Counted from the first letter of the stretch, positions 24,698 to 33,346 are shown. The stretch: DNA of 37,951 nt from CAYPLH01 sp964411505 (GCA_964411505.1 CAYPLH010000039.1:1-37951), one strand, 5' to 3'. Translations and numbers: made by a program. The notes: generated from the letters alone by a model not told the origin.

Positions 24698-24782
24698 CAA
24701 ATAAATGTAAACTTTATATTTCTTCCCCTTTATAACTCATATTGTGTAGAAAAAACACTTTCCGAGCAGGTTTCTAACCATT

Positions 24783-24932
24783 AAAAAAGTGGGCTACTCC
24801 ACTTTTTTCACTAGAGAACCTTAAGGTTCCCTTCGACGGATGCTCCGCATCCAAAAAAAACTTCCTTAAAGCAGCAGAGGGGCTTCCTCTTTGCAATCCC
24901 CATTGTCTGGGAAAGTATAATTTCCTAGACAA
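24783..24932 (+). repeat. R1 modular palindromic repeat, copy C
   Basis: This is a 150-bp relative of copy B with the same module order: A6-GTGG/CCAC-T6 hairpin (24783-24808), GAGAACC/GGTTCCC, GGATGC-TCC-GCATCC, CAGAGGGG-CTT-CCTCTTTG and a near-palindrome at 24903-24932. Differences from B largely fall as paired or G:T-tolerated changes, so the stems survive. It lies between recA (divergent from it only by position; both neighbours are on the minus strand) and ftsZ. The remainder of the 440-bp gap is the ftsZ terminator and the recA promoter. Confidence 0.92.
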
Positions 24933-24937
24933 CAAGT

Positions 24938-24971
24938 AAAAATTGAAGGGTAACAAGTTCCCTTCAATTTT
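24938..24971 (-). terminator. Terminator after ftsZ
   Basis: A 12-bp perfect stem (24939-24950 with 24960-24971, AAAATTGAAGGG/CCCTTCAATTTT) and a 9-base loop, ending in TTTTTAC on the minus strand, lie 41 bases past the ftsZ stop. Confidence 0.85.
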
Positions 24972-25011
24972 ATGCAAATTCTTATAATTTAAAGAAAGAT
25001 TGAATGTCCTG

Positions 25012-26112
25012 CTATTTAAATCTGTTTCTTCTCAAAAATGTTGGTATATCTAGATCAACAGGCGTATTCTCTTTAACAGTTGGTCTGGTTCTGTTAAAAT
25101 TTGGTTCAGGATTTGTGGATCCGCTTTCTTCTTTTTTTTCAAGCCTTTTGATGCTTAAATCTTCATCAAATCCGGTGGCTATAACCGTCATCATCAACTC
25201 ATCTTTCATATTCTCATCTATGGCTGCACCAACTATTATGATGGCATCTGGATCAGCTGATTTTTGAACCATTTCAGCAGCTGTATTCACTTCATGAAGA
25301 CCCATATCAAGCCCACCTGTCAGATTAATTAAAACACCTCTTGCGCCTTCTATTGAAGTTTCAAGCAATGGACTGTCAATTGCTTGTTGAACAGCTTCTT
25401 CTGCCCTATTTTCACCGCTTGCTCTACCAATACCCATATGGGACATACCAGTATTTAGCATAATCGTCTTGACATCAGCAAAATCCACATTGACAAGCCC
25501 GGGAACTGTAATAAGGTCTGAAATGCCCTGAACACCTTGTCTTAAAACATCATCTGCTTTTTTGAAAGCATCAACAATAGATGCTTTTTTATCGGTAATT
25601 TGAATTAATCTATTATTTGGTATAGTTACAATTGTGTCCACAGAGTCTTTCAGCTTTTCTATTCCGCGCTCTGCATTCTGCATTCTTTTGCGCCCTTCAA
25701 ACATAAAGGGTTTAGTTACGACTGCCACTGTAAGAATACCCATATCCTTGGCAATCTTAGCTACAACTGGTGCTGCTCCAGTACCGGTACCCCCACCCAT
25801 TCCAGCAGTAACAAATACCATATCGGCACCCTTTATAGCTTGTAATATTTCATCTTTACACTCCTCTGCAGCTTTCTCTCCTATATCTGGATTTGCACCT
25901 GCTCCTAAACCTCTTGTAAGCTTTTCTCCGATTTGAATTTTGGTATTAGCTTCAGAACGTAACAATACTTGTTTATCAGTATTTATTGCAATAAACTCTA
26001 CTCCGCGAAGACCAGCGGAAATCATTCTATTTACAGCGTTATTTCCGCCACCTCCTACTCCAATAACTTTAATCTGTGCAAAGTTTTCCATATCCATATC
26101 AAACTCCAGCAT
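25012..26112 (-). CDS. ftsZ: Cell division protein FtsZ
   Basis: FtsZ is the tubulin-like GTPase that forms the division ring. It has 366 residues. The N-terminal GVGGGGNNAVNRM and tubulin signature GGGTGTG (in AGMGGGTGTGAAPV) bind GTP, and the T7 loop NVDFADVKTIM is intact. A variable linker (about 318-355) leads to the conserved C-terminal peptide DIPTFLRRNR that binds FtsA and other partners. It starts at ATG with a GGGGGG site 6 bases upstream. A terminator separates it from ftsA, so it probably has its own promoter in 26113-26220. Confidence 0.98.
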   Translation of the reverse strand: MLEFDMDMENFAQIKVIGVGGGGNNAVNRMISAGLRGVEFIAINTDKQVLLRSEANTKIQIGEKLTRGLGAGANPDIGEKAAEECKDEILQAIKGADMVFVTAGMGGGTGTGAAPVVAKIAKDMGILTVAVVTKPFMFEGRKRMQNAERGIEKLKDSVDTIVTIPNNRLIQITDKKASIVDAFKKADDVLRQGVQGISDLITVPGLVNVDFADVKTIMLNTGMSHMGIGRASGENRAEEAVQQAIDSPLLETSIEGARGVLINLTGGLDMGLHEVNTAAEMVQKSADPDAIIIVGAAIDENMKDELMMTVIATGFDEDLSIKRLEKKEESGSTNPEPNFNRTRPTVKENTPVDLDIPTFLRRNRFK

Positions 26113-26218
26113 GCGAACCCCCCTGACTTATCTTTAGTTAGACTATACTAATTTATCGTTATGTAATATTTAGCATTTAGTATCAAATATATATTAACAT
26201 AAGCTTATAACGAATACC

Positions 26219-26252
26219 ACAAAAAATTACCCAAAATAAATGTTATTGGGTA
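26219..26252 (-). terminator. Terminator between ftsA and ftsZ
   Basis: On the minus strand TACCCAA pairs with TTGGGTA (26246-26252 with 26228-26234, 11-base loop) followed by ATTTTTT. It is 12 bases past the ftsA stop and could uncouple ftsZ expression from the ftsQ-sbp-ftsA transcript. Confidence 0.65.
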
Positions 26253-26264
26253 TTAAATATTATA

Positions 26265-27503
26265 CTATAAAAACCTTTCAAGAAAAGCAACTATTTTATC
26301 TAAAATATTTTTTTTATTCTGTTTGCCTGAAATACTAAAAAAGTCCACATTACTTCCCGGCCATAAATCACCAGGGCATGATGCTAAAAATCGAGCCATA
26401 ATCTGGCAAGTAGCATATTCCGGTTCTTCCGAGTCTTCAAAGTCAACAGCTCTAACAGGAATGCTAAACACATTGTTCGCAAGTTCAATACATCCAAGTA
26501 GTTGTGATATTCCACTTCCTGTTAAAAGAACTTCTTTGGCCTTAAATAAGCTTTCATCATTTTGAATTATCATATCTTTGCCAAGCGTAAATATTTCTTG
26601 TATTCTTGCTTCAATTATCTCAACTACCCAAGACAAAAGTATTATCTTATTATTTCTGCTATCGTTAATATCACTCACTGTAAATTCACTGTCTTCCTGT
26701 ATCATGGAGAGTAACGCCAACCCACACTGTTTTTTAAGCTTTTCAGCTTCATCAAAGGGGATCTCCAAAGAAATTGACAAATCGTTTACTATATTATACC
26801 CTCCAACTGGAAGAGAGTTGCTAAAAACTAGCTTGTCTCCCGAAAAAACAGCTATATCTGTTATATCTTCATTAATATTTATAACAATAATTCCAGCATC
26901 ATCTTCATTTTCAATATTACTTTCAGACACTGATTTAGCTATAGCCAGAGGTTCTATAATAAATCCATCAACTTCAAGATCAACATTATTCATGCATCTC
27001 ATAATGGTATTGATATGTTCTTTAAATCCGCAAATGACGAATGCATCAATTCCCAAACGGCTTCCTAACATACCTGTTGGATCAAATATCCCTTCATGAT
27101 TATCTAAAATATAATGTCTTGGAATAATATCAATAAGTTGACACTCGCTGTTAAGCTCAATATTCTTTAATTCATCATTTATAAGTTTGATATCTTCTGA
27201 AAGAACCTTACGATCTTTTCCTAAGATATCACAAAACACACGCTTATTAATAACTTCAATATGAATAGGTTTCAAATTAATATAAGCAGAATGCAATGAA
27301 GCACCAGCCATAGTTTCCGCGTGCTCGATAGCAGAACTCAATGCTGCTGATACTAAACGAGGATTAGTGATGAACCCTTTGTTAATTCCAGTACACTCAC
27401 TTGTACCTTTACCCAGAATGCTGTATTTATTATGTTCGGTACTGCAAATAATAGTCGAAACTCTGTTGGTTCCAATATCAATTATTCCATAGACTTTTTC
27501 CAC
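26265..27503 (-). CDS. ftsA: FtsA-like cell division protein with degenerate nucleotide-binding loops
   Basis: This is an actin-fold protein expected to tether FtsZ to the membrane. It has 412 residues. Phosphate-1 motif IIDIGTNRVST is near normal. Phosphate-2, usually DIGGGTT, reads NINEDITDIAVF: the aspartate and all glycines are replaced. The adenosine motif LTGGG is LTGSGISQ. The FtsA-specific 1C region and the C-terminal amphipathic membrane helix (NILDKIVAFLERFL) are present. The start is GTG with AGGGGG upstream. Position between sbp and ftsZ supports the FtsA assignment. Loss of the second phosphate loop suggests weak or no ATP hydrolysis, which is inference. Confidence 0.9.
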   Translation of the reverse strand: MEKVYGIIDIGTNRVSTIICSTEHNKYSILGKGTSECTGINKGFITNPRLVSAALSSAIEHAETMAGASLHSAYINLKPIHIEVINKRVFCDILGKDRKVLSEDIKLINDELKNIELNSECQLIDIIPRHYILDNHEGIFDPTGMLGSRLGIDAFVICGFKEHINTIMRCMNNVDLEVDGFIIEPLAIAKSVSESNIENEDDAGIIVININEDITDIAVFSGDKLVFSNSLPVGGYNIVNDLSISLEIPFDEAEKLKKQCGLALLSMIQEDSEFTVSDINDSRNNKIILLSWVVEIIEARIQEIFTLGKDMIIQNDESLFKAKEVLLTGSGISQLLGCIELANNVFSIPVRAVDFEDSEEPEYATCQIMARFLASCPGDLWPGSNVDFFSISGKQNKKNILDKIVAFLERFL

Positions 27504-27535
27504 TGCTATGCCCCCTATAAATGTACTGCTGTTTA

Positions 27536-27910
27536 TTATATGGAATTATTATGTTCCTCTATATCTATACTATCTTTTTTTATTAATCGGTTCAATAAAA
27601 TTCTTCTAATTTTTGCAAAGTTCACAAATAAACGGTTTCCAAACGCAAAAATTGCGGCGAGATGAAGCGAAATTCCAAGTTTATCTCCTATGTATGCAAG
27701 TAATGCAGCAAGTAAAGCATTCCCGAAAAAACCAGACAAAAATATTTTTAAATCAAATCTATTCTCCAAGGTTGCAACAGCAGCTCCAAAAACTGAATCA
27801 AGTGCTGCAAGTATAGATATTGCAACATAATTTGAATACTGAAACGGAATATTGTATGGAATAAAAATTCCCATTAAAATTCCTATAATCAAACCCAAAA
27901 CCGGTAGCAA
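27536..27910 (-). CDS. sbp: Small basic protein Sbp (DUF1290)
   Basis: This 124-residue membrane protein is encoded between ftsQ and ftsA/ftsZ in many Gram-positive bacteria; its function is not well defined. About three hydrophobic spans are visible (LPVLGLIIGILMGIFIPY, YVAISILAALDSVFGAAVA, FLSGFFGNALLAALLAYIG), followed by a basic segment (KIRRILLNRLIKK). The family hallmark YVAISILAALDSVFG is clear. It starts at TTG with GGAG about 10 bases upstream. It lies 42 bases after ftsQ and 32 before ftsA. Confidence 0.9.
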   Translation of the reverse strand: MLPVLGLIIGILMGIFIPYNIPFQYSNYVAISILAALDSVFGAAVATLENRFDLKIFLSGFFGNALLAALLAYIGDKLGISLHLAAIFAFGNRLFVNFAKIRRILLNRLIKKDSIDIEEHNNSI

Positions 27911-27952
27911 GCTATAATCACTCCAATCTATATATTATAAGGAAGTCGTTTT

Positions 27953-28750
27953 TCAACGTTTGAGAGTAGGATTTTTGCTTAATGTAAAATCAAGTAACCC
28001 TATTTCATCTTTAATATTGGTAAAATATGCTTCCTTTATAAAAGTTATTTTATATTCAATATCTTTAATATCTCCAAGATTCACAACTAAAGTATCATTT
28101 ATAAATAATTTTATGTTTCTTGAATCCTCAATATCAATACCTTTTACTAAATCCAATATTTGATATTTTTCGGATTTATCTGATTCTGCAATAACATCCA
28201 CAATCTTAGAAGCACTGCCAAGCTTATCAGGATAATTACATTTAAGAGGTTGTCCAATTTTGTAATATGAAAATTCTATACCTCTTATCACAGGATGATT
28301 AGTTACAGGTTCTTTAAATGAATCCATTACATAATTTCCCTTATCTAATAAAAGGAAAGCTCCCAGACAGGTAACCAACATATGTGGCTCCCTGTCAACA
28401 GCTTTAATAATAACTTTATCAGGTATTACAAATTTTACCTCAGCTTCTTCAATATAAGGCAGTTTTTCTAAAATTAACTTCTCTGCGTTGCCGTTACGAA
28501 AGCTAAAAAAGTATTTTAAATTTTTTCCTATTCCCCTAAAACCATTTTCACCTAAGTTCACACCACTTGCCCTTATAATCTCGTCTGCTGAATGTTTTTC
28601 TGAACCAGAGGCACTTACTTCTTTTATTTCATAAAGGGGAGACATAGCAATTGCAGTAAACACTCCCAAAGCCAAGAGTACTACAACAATAAAAATCAAT
28701 AATTTTCTGGTTTTATTACTTTTATCTTTTGTTTTTTTCATAATACTCAT
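27953..28750 (-). CDS. ftsQ: Cell division protein FtsQ/DivIB
   Basis: This bitopic membrane protein of the divisome regulates septal wall synthesis with FtsL and FtsB/DivIC. It has 265 residues: basic cytoplasmic N-terminus (1-16), one membrane span (about 17-36), a POTRA domain (YEIKEVSASGSEKHSADEI to VKFVIPDKVIIKAVDREP) and the extracellular beta domain. The start is uncertain between ATG 28750 and ATG 28741, as neither has a strong ribosome site. It is followed by sbp. Confidence 0.9.
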   Translation of the reverse strand: MSIMKKTKDKSNKTRKLLIFIVVVLLALGVFTAIAMSPLYEIKEVSASGSEKHSADEIIRASGVNLGENGFRGIGKNLKYFFSFRNGNAEKLILEKLPYIEEAEVKFVIPDKVIIKAVDREPHMLVTCLGAFLLLDKGNYVMDSFKEPVTNHPVIRGIEFSYYKIGQPLKCNYPDKLGSASKIVDVIAESDKSEKYQILDLVKGIDIEDSRNIKLFINDTLVVNLGDIKDIEYKITFIKEAYFTNIKDEIGLLDFTLSKNPTLKR

Positions 28751-28918
28751 TACTCGAATTATTCATCTTTATTTTTATTCAAGTACCCTACTCCTTGTCA
28801 GCAAGATATTTTTAAATTATAGCCCATAAGTCACAAAAAGACTTACTGGGGAGCAATCATAAAAATTATATCTTTTTAAATTTCCTAAACCTTCGTAGAA
28901 GGCTGGATAAATTCAATC

Positions 28919-29869
28919 TCAATTAGCTCTTGTTATATCTGCACCGGCCATTGAAAGTTTTTTCTCAATCGCCTCATAACCTCTATCAATGTGATATATT
29001 CCATTTACAACAGTAGTTCCTTCAGCAGCTAAACCTGCTAATACAAGTGCTGCTCCACCTCTTAAGTCACGAGCATTTATATTTGCACCTGTTAATTTTG
29101 GTACGCCTTTTATCAATGCTACTCGTCCTTCTAATTTAATATTGGCACCCATTTTCATAAGCTCGTCAACATACATATATCTATTTTCAAAAACAGTTTC
29201 CACCATAATGCTGATGCCGGTAGCTAACGATAAATAAGCAACTATCTGTGCCTGCATATCAGTCGGATAACCGGGGTATGGTAATGTTCGTATAGTATCA
29301 ACCGCTTTAGGTCGATGTGGTCCTCTGATTCTTATTGAAGAACCCGAAACATTTATTCTGCAACCACTGTCTCGAAGGTTATGAATAATTGAGCTTATAT
29401 CATCTGCAACAGTATTTCTAAGCACTAGATCTCCGCCTGTTATAGCCGCTGCAGTTAAATAAGTCCCAGTTACAATTCTATCCGGAATAATTGTGTGTTC
29501 AACACTTCTTAATTTCTTATTTCCACCTTTTATCCGAATTACACTGGTGCCAGCTCCATGTATATCAACTCCAAGTGCAATTAAAAAATTTTGAAGGTCG
29601 CTGATCTCTGGTTCTTTTGCAGCGTTTCTGATACATGTTTCACCTTCTGCAAAAACCGATGCTAGCATAATATTCTCGGTTGCGCCAACACTTGGATAAT
29701 TAAGTTGTATCTCACATCCTTTTAGTTTTTCAGCTTCACAATACAAAAAACCGTGTACTGCTTCAGTAACCTTGACCCCCATCCTCCTAAAAGCTTTAAT
29801 GTGTAGATCAATAGGTCTTGGGCCTATTTCACATCCACCCGGATGTGTTAGTTCATTGTCATCTAAGCC
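28919..29869 (-). pseudogene. murA: 5'-truncated murA (UDP-GlcNAc 1-carboxyvinyltransferase)
   Basis: Intact MurA is about 420 residues. Here the open frame runs only from 29869 (just after a TAA at 29870-29872) and covers 316 codons. It preserves the catalytic-cysteine loop HPGGCEIGPRPIDLHIK (Cys codon 29831-29833), TDMQAQ, FENRYMYVDEL and DLRGGAALVLAGL. The first ~110 residues, including the KN substrate motif, are absent. The first ATG (29782) comes after the catalytic loop and directly abuts a GGAGG, so it is not a credible start. In another frame just upstream (29863-29921) the sequence KLLLPAFLSNGTICIRLR resembles an eroded MurA N-terminus. A functional murA must be elsewhere. No stops interrupt the remainder, so the damage may be recent. 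Confidence 0.75.
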
Positions 29870-29932
29870 TTATACATATTGTACCATTACTCAAAAATGC
29901 TGGCAATAGTAATTTAGACGTATCTTTTAATA

Positions 29933-30037
29933 TGTGATGATAACTGGTTTCTGTTCAGACCCTCTATAACTTGAGATATCTCTTTAGCTACCTATGAACT
30001 GTGATGATAACTGTTTCTGTTTACAGTTAGCTAAAGA
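29933..30037. repeat. Direct and inverted repeats upstream of murT
   Basis: GTGATGATAACTG(G)TTTCTGTT occurs at about 29935-29956 and 30001-30021. TCTTTAGCTA (29981-29990) pairs with TAGCTAAAGA (30028-30037), and AACTGT/ACAGTT forms a smaller hairpin. This fills the noncoding stretch between the murA remnant and murT. No gene is seen. Confidence 0.6.
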
Positions 30038-30086
30038 CTCAATCTATGTTTTATCAAAAAAGAACTGATTGAAGCTGATAAAAAGT

Positions 30087-30117
30087 TTGTATATCAACAC
30101 TATCTCTGTGCTATAAT
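30087..30117 (+). promoter_or_regulatory. Probable promoter of murT-gatD
   Basis: An extended -10 (TGCTATAAT; TATAAT at 30112-30117) with a weaker -35 TTGTAT (30087-30092) at a long 19-base spacing. The predicted leader before the murT ATG is short, about 30 bases. Confidence 0.5.
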
Positions 30118-30155
30118 CATATTATTAAAACATATTATGTTCATTGGAGATGTCT

Positions 30156-31550
30156 ATGGGATTAAGACTTACTGTAACTATAATTATATCAAAGATTATT
30201 ATGAGAGTTTTAAGAATACTAAAAAGAGGCGGTACTACCCTACCAGGTAAAATTGCGCTTAAGTTATATCCTAGCATTGCTACAGTTTTTTCTAAGAATT
30301 TTAGAATAATTATGGTAACAGGAACAAACGGAAAGACTACTACATCACGTATTATAGGAGAAATATTAAGTGAAAACAATATAAAATACATAGCCAACAA
30401 ATCAGGTGCAAACCTACCAAAAGGCATAGTCTCTACTTTTATAGAATCAGTTAATATATTTGGAAATTGTGACGCTTCAACTGCGCTATTTGAAATTGAC
30501 GAAGCTGCATTTTATGGAATGTGTAATTTTATGGAACCTGATGTTTTAGTAGTAACCAATTTTTTCAGAGATCAGCTTGACCGCTTTGGAGAGCTTTATA
30601 CTACACTTAATGCTGTTAAGAATGGTATCAATAAGCTAAAAAATACAACGCTTGTCTTAAATGCTGATGATTCCTTGTGTGCATCTTTGAGTAAAGATCA
30701 GAATAGAAAAACAGTTTTTTTTGGTATGGACAAGAAGGTTTGCGTTTATAATGATGACAGTGCAGTTTCTGATGCATTGTTTTGTATTAGTTGCGGAAAT
30801 AAATATGAATATGAAAGCCGTACATACGGTCATCTTGGATGGTTTAAATGTACAGACTGTGGTTACAGTCGACCGTATGCAAAGGTTGCATGTACTAATA
30901 TCAGAGAGTTGAAGCCTACATACTCAACTATAGACTTTACAATTGAATGTTCTAACGAAGAACTTCTTTACACTGCAAAGATTAATCTTCCAGGACTTTA
31001 CAATATTTATAACGCGTTAGCAGCTGTTGCACTAAGTACAGTATTAGATATTCCTGCTGAAATGGTCGTTAATGCATTATCTTCTTTCGAGTCTGGTTTT
31101 GGTAGAATGGAGACGATAGAAACAGACGGAAAATATATCAAAGTCATTCTTGTGAAAAATCCTACTGGATTTAATCAAGTGCTAAATTATCTATTAACTG
31201 AAGAAAAGCAATTTCAAATTGTATTTGCAATAAATGATAATATTGCAGACGGTACCGATATTTCATGGCTTTGGGATGTTGATTTTGAAAAGCTCTCGAA
31301 GATTACAGATAGTATCGATATGATGTATACAACCGGTACAAGAGCTGAGGATATGGCGGTACGGCTGAAATATGGTGATTTAGACATGGAAAAAATTAAA
31401 GTTATTAAGGATTATAACGAGCTTATTAACACAGCACTTTTAAGCATGAGCACTGATCATTGCCTTTACATTTTGCCTACATATACTGCTATGCTTGAAA
31501 TTAGGGATTTGCTCAAAAACAAATATGATCTTAAAGAGTTCTGGAAATAG
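30156..31550 (+). CDS. murT: Lipid II isoglutaminyl synthase, MurT subunit
   Basis: MurT is the Mur-ligase-like subunit that, with GatD, amidates the D-glutamate of lipid II to D-isoglutamine. It has 464 residues from MGLRLTVTI; GGAG is 6 bases upstream. The ATP loop GTNGKTTT is at 56-63. A four-cysteine zinc ribbon (Cys211, Cys214, Cys233, Cys236) inserted in the central domain is the MurT hallmark. The C-terminal DUF1727 region contains VKNPTGFNQVLN. Two upstream in-frame start codons lie on or before the ribosome site. It is divergent from the broken murA and 130 bases upstream of gatD. Confidence 0.93.
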   Translation: MGLRLTVTIIISKIIMRVLRILKRGGTTLPGKIALKLYPSIATVFSKNFRIIMVTGTNGKTTTSRIIGEILSENNIKYIANKSGANLPKGIVSTFIESVNIFGNCDASTALFEIDEAAFYGMCNFMEPDVLVVTNFFRDQLDRFGELYTTLNAVKNGINKLKNTTLVLNADDSLCASLSKDQNRKTVFFGMDKKVCVYNDDSAVSDALFCISCGNKYEYESRTYGHLGWFKCTDCGYSRPYAKVACTNIRELKPTYSTIDFTIECSNEELLYTAKINLPGLYNIYNALAAVALSTVLDIPAEMVVNALSSFESGFGRMETIETDGKYIKVILVKNPTGFNQVLNYLLTEEKQFQIVFAINDNIADGTDISWLWDVDFEKLSKITDSIDMMYTTGTRAEDMAVRLKYGDLDMEKIKVIKDYNELINTALLSMSTDHCLYILPTYTAMLEIRDLLKNKYDLKEFWK

Positions 31551-31617
31551 TCTTTTGTTATATAATATTGTAGAAAAATAGTTGTCTTGATGGACAACTT
31601 CTGTTTATACTTACTAC

Positions 31618-31649
31618 CACAAAAACAGAGTGACAGCGTGTTTTTGTAA
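31618..31649 (+). promoter_or_regulatory. Inverted repeat in the murT-gatD spacer
   Basis: ACAAAAACA pairs with TGTTTTTGT across 11 bases; a smaller GTTGTC/GACAAC hairpin lies about 25 bases before. It is 30 bases before gatD. It could influence gatD expression, but no T run follows, so ordinary termination is not indicated. Confidence 0.35.
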
Positions 31650-31680
31650 AACTGTTATAAATTAAAATGGAGGTTTATAA

Positions 31681-32421
31681 ATGTATAATTTAAATATATG
31701 TGTTCTTTATCCGGAGCTTTTAAATATTTACGGAGATCGGGGAAATATTATTTCTCTTGTAAAACGATCTCAATGGCGTGGAATATCTGTGACTGTTAAA
31801 AATGTATCTCTTGGTGAATCTTTTGATCCTGACCAATTTGATATTGTCTTTTTAGGTGGAGGACAAGAACATGAGCAGATGATTATTAAAGATGATATTA
31901 TTAAAAAAGAAAATGATATCAACCAATATATAGAAAATAATAAGGTTTTTCTTTGTATTTGTGGAGGATATCAGCTCCTTGGAAAATATTATGTGACCAG
32001 TGACGGCAAGAAAATTGAACTTCTTGGTGCATTGGATTTATGGACAATATGCAGTAATGAGCGTATGATCGGGAATATTGTTTTCGAATGTGATTTTTTA
32101 AAGTCTGAAACCTTTGATGGAAAGGTTGTTGGTTTCGAAAATCATTCAGGTCAAACCTTTCATGGTCAGGGAGTTACTCCCCTTGGTCGAGTTATTAAAG
32201 GCTATGGCAATAATGGAGAGGATGGTTTTGAAGGTGCCTTATATAAGAATGTATTTTGCTCCTATTCTCATGGCAGCCTTCTGCCAAAAAATCCCGAGCT
32301 GGCAGATTACATCCTCTCAACTGCTTTAAAGGAAAAATATGCTGATTTTTCAGGGCTTTCTTCGCTAAATAACCAGCTTGAAGATTTAGCCCGACTATCG
32401 GTAATTAAAAGAATTATTTAA
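31681..32421 (+). CDS. gatD: Lipid II isoglutaminyl synthase, glutamine amidotransferase subunit GatD
   Basis: GatD is a class I glutamine amidotransferase that supplies ammonia to MurT. It has 246 residues. The nucleophile is Cys94 in CICGGYQLLG, at the same position as reported for Staphylococcus aureus GatD. The catalytic histidine is likely His197 in YSHGSLLPKNPELAD. The N-terminal YPELLNIYGDRGNI is family-typical. GGAGG lies upstream. It overlaps the convergent nitroreductase by 8 bases at the 3' ends. Confidence 0.93.
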   Translation: MYNLNICVLYPELLNIYGDRGNIISLVKRSQWRGISVTVKNVSLGESFDPDQFDIVFLGGGQEHEQMIIKDDIIKKENDINQYIENNKVFLCICGGYQLLGKYYVTSDGKKIELLGALDLWTICSNERMIGNIVFECDFLKSETFDGKVVGFENHSGQTFHGQGVTPLGRVIKGYGNNGEDGFEGALYKNVFCSYSHGSLLPKNPELADYILSTALKEKYADFSGLSSLNNQLEDLARLSVIKRII

Positions 32422-32980
32422 TTATTATTTCTTTTAATCCCCTCTTGGGTACACGGAGCTTACCTTTATCATCCTTGTAATATTTTATTGATCCGGTTCC
32501 TTCTTCAGCTATTGGTTCTTCGGCTGGGTATCCAAGTGCAATAGCAGTGCTTATGATTAAATTTTCAGGAATATTCAATGTTTCTCTTATTTTATCCCTG
32601 TCAATTGCACCCATCCAACATGAACCTATTCCTTCCTGCATACCTGCAAGAAAAATGCTTTGTGCAGCTGCTCCTATATCAAGCTCATATCCTGTTTTTC
32701 TAATTTGGGTATCCGCCAGTATAATAATAAAGGCAACCGGTCTTTCATTTTCTCCCGGGGTTCCATCGGGGGCAATATAACCTGCCCACTTGACTTGTTC
32801 AAACACTTTGCCTACTTCATCTCTTTCATTTACAATCCTGTATTTAATAGGCTGTAAATTTGCACCTGATGGCGCAAATCTTGCTGCATCAATTAGCTTT
32901 TCAAGAACTTCTCTCTTAATTTCCTTTTGCAAAAATTTCCTTACTGTTCTTCTTTTGTATATTGCCTGATAAACATCCAT
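32414..32980 (-). CDS. Nitroreductase family FMN oxidoreductase
   Basis: The 188-residue protein has the fold of FMN-dependent nitroreductases. The N-terminal YKRRTVRKF FMN-phosphate contact, FAPSGANLQPIKYRIV, and the segment DIGAAAQSIFLAGMQEGIGSCWMG (cofactor region) are diagnostic. LGYPAEEP near the C-terminus is also typical. It starts at ATG with AAGGAGG about 10 bases upstream. The substrate cannot be told from sequence. It appears monocistronic and is unrelated to the wall genes beside it. Confidence 0.9.
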   Translation of the reverse strand: MDVYQAIYKRRTVRKFLQKEIKREVLEKLIDAARFAPSGANLQPIKYRIVNERDEVGKVFEQVKWAGYIAPDGTPGENERPVAFIIILADTQIRKTGYELDIGAAAQSIFLAGMQEGIGSCWMGAIDRDKIRETLNIPENLIISTAIALGYPAEEPIAEEGTGSIKYYKDDKGKLRVPKRGLKEIIIK

Positions 32981-33067
32981 CTTGAAAAACCTCCTTGTGT
33001 GATTTCAATCCCTTGTTTATAAATTATTCTATCATAAGTTTTATTTTTATGCACTGCAAACGAACGA

Positions 33068-33164
33068 ACTTCAGTCGGCTTTTTTATACCCCACTCACCG
33101 GGCTTTCTGTCAAAATAAAGCCAATTGTTCTTTATGCTACACTATATCATCATAACTTTTTTAG
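33068..33164. repeat. R2 repeat, copy 2
   Basis: Positions 33123-33164 are the exact inverted copy of 23373-23414 (42 bases). Beyond it the second stem arm of copy 1 is replaced by another hairpin (GGCTTT 33101-33106 with AAAGCC 33117-33122). TGTCAAAAT and the (T)CAGTCGGCTTTTTTA tail recur in diverged form. It lies in the 424-bp gap between the nitroreductase and the DUF1624 gene, which holds no gene. Confidence 0.85.
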
Positions 33165-33235
33165 TAAATTTCGCATTAAAGTAATTAAAGATCCCTTTCT
33201 GTTATTAAAACTATTTTGATATAATTATTTAAAAT

Positions 33236-33346
33236 ATATTATATAATGTATTTCGAAGAAATTTCATGATATAATTACGCATGTGCGTTTTTTGCTTTAG
33301 CAAAAAAAATCGCACGCGCTTAAATTCCGCCAGAGGCAATATAATA
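33236..33346 (+). repeat. R3 palindromic repeat, copy 2
   Basis: It matches copy 1 (2461-2577) closely from ATTTCGAAGAAATT to GAGGCAATATAATA, with the second hairpin (GCGTTTTTTGC to GCAAAAAAAATCGC) retained and the outer first stem partly decayed on its left arm. It lies directly upstream of the DUF1624 gene and after R2 copy 2. Confidence 0.85.

Noticed and set aside
24572..24700. 43-codon N-terminal extension of recA
   Set aside because: It covers the promoter and LexA box; the internal ATG has the site and the conserved start.
24774..24977. 67-codon minus-strand frame over R1 copy C
   Set aside because: Same reason: it runs through repeat hairpins and the ftsZ terminator.
30125..30427. 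100-codon minus-strand frame opposite murT
   Set aside because: It is a shadow of the murT coding sequence with no ribosome site.
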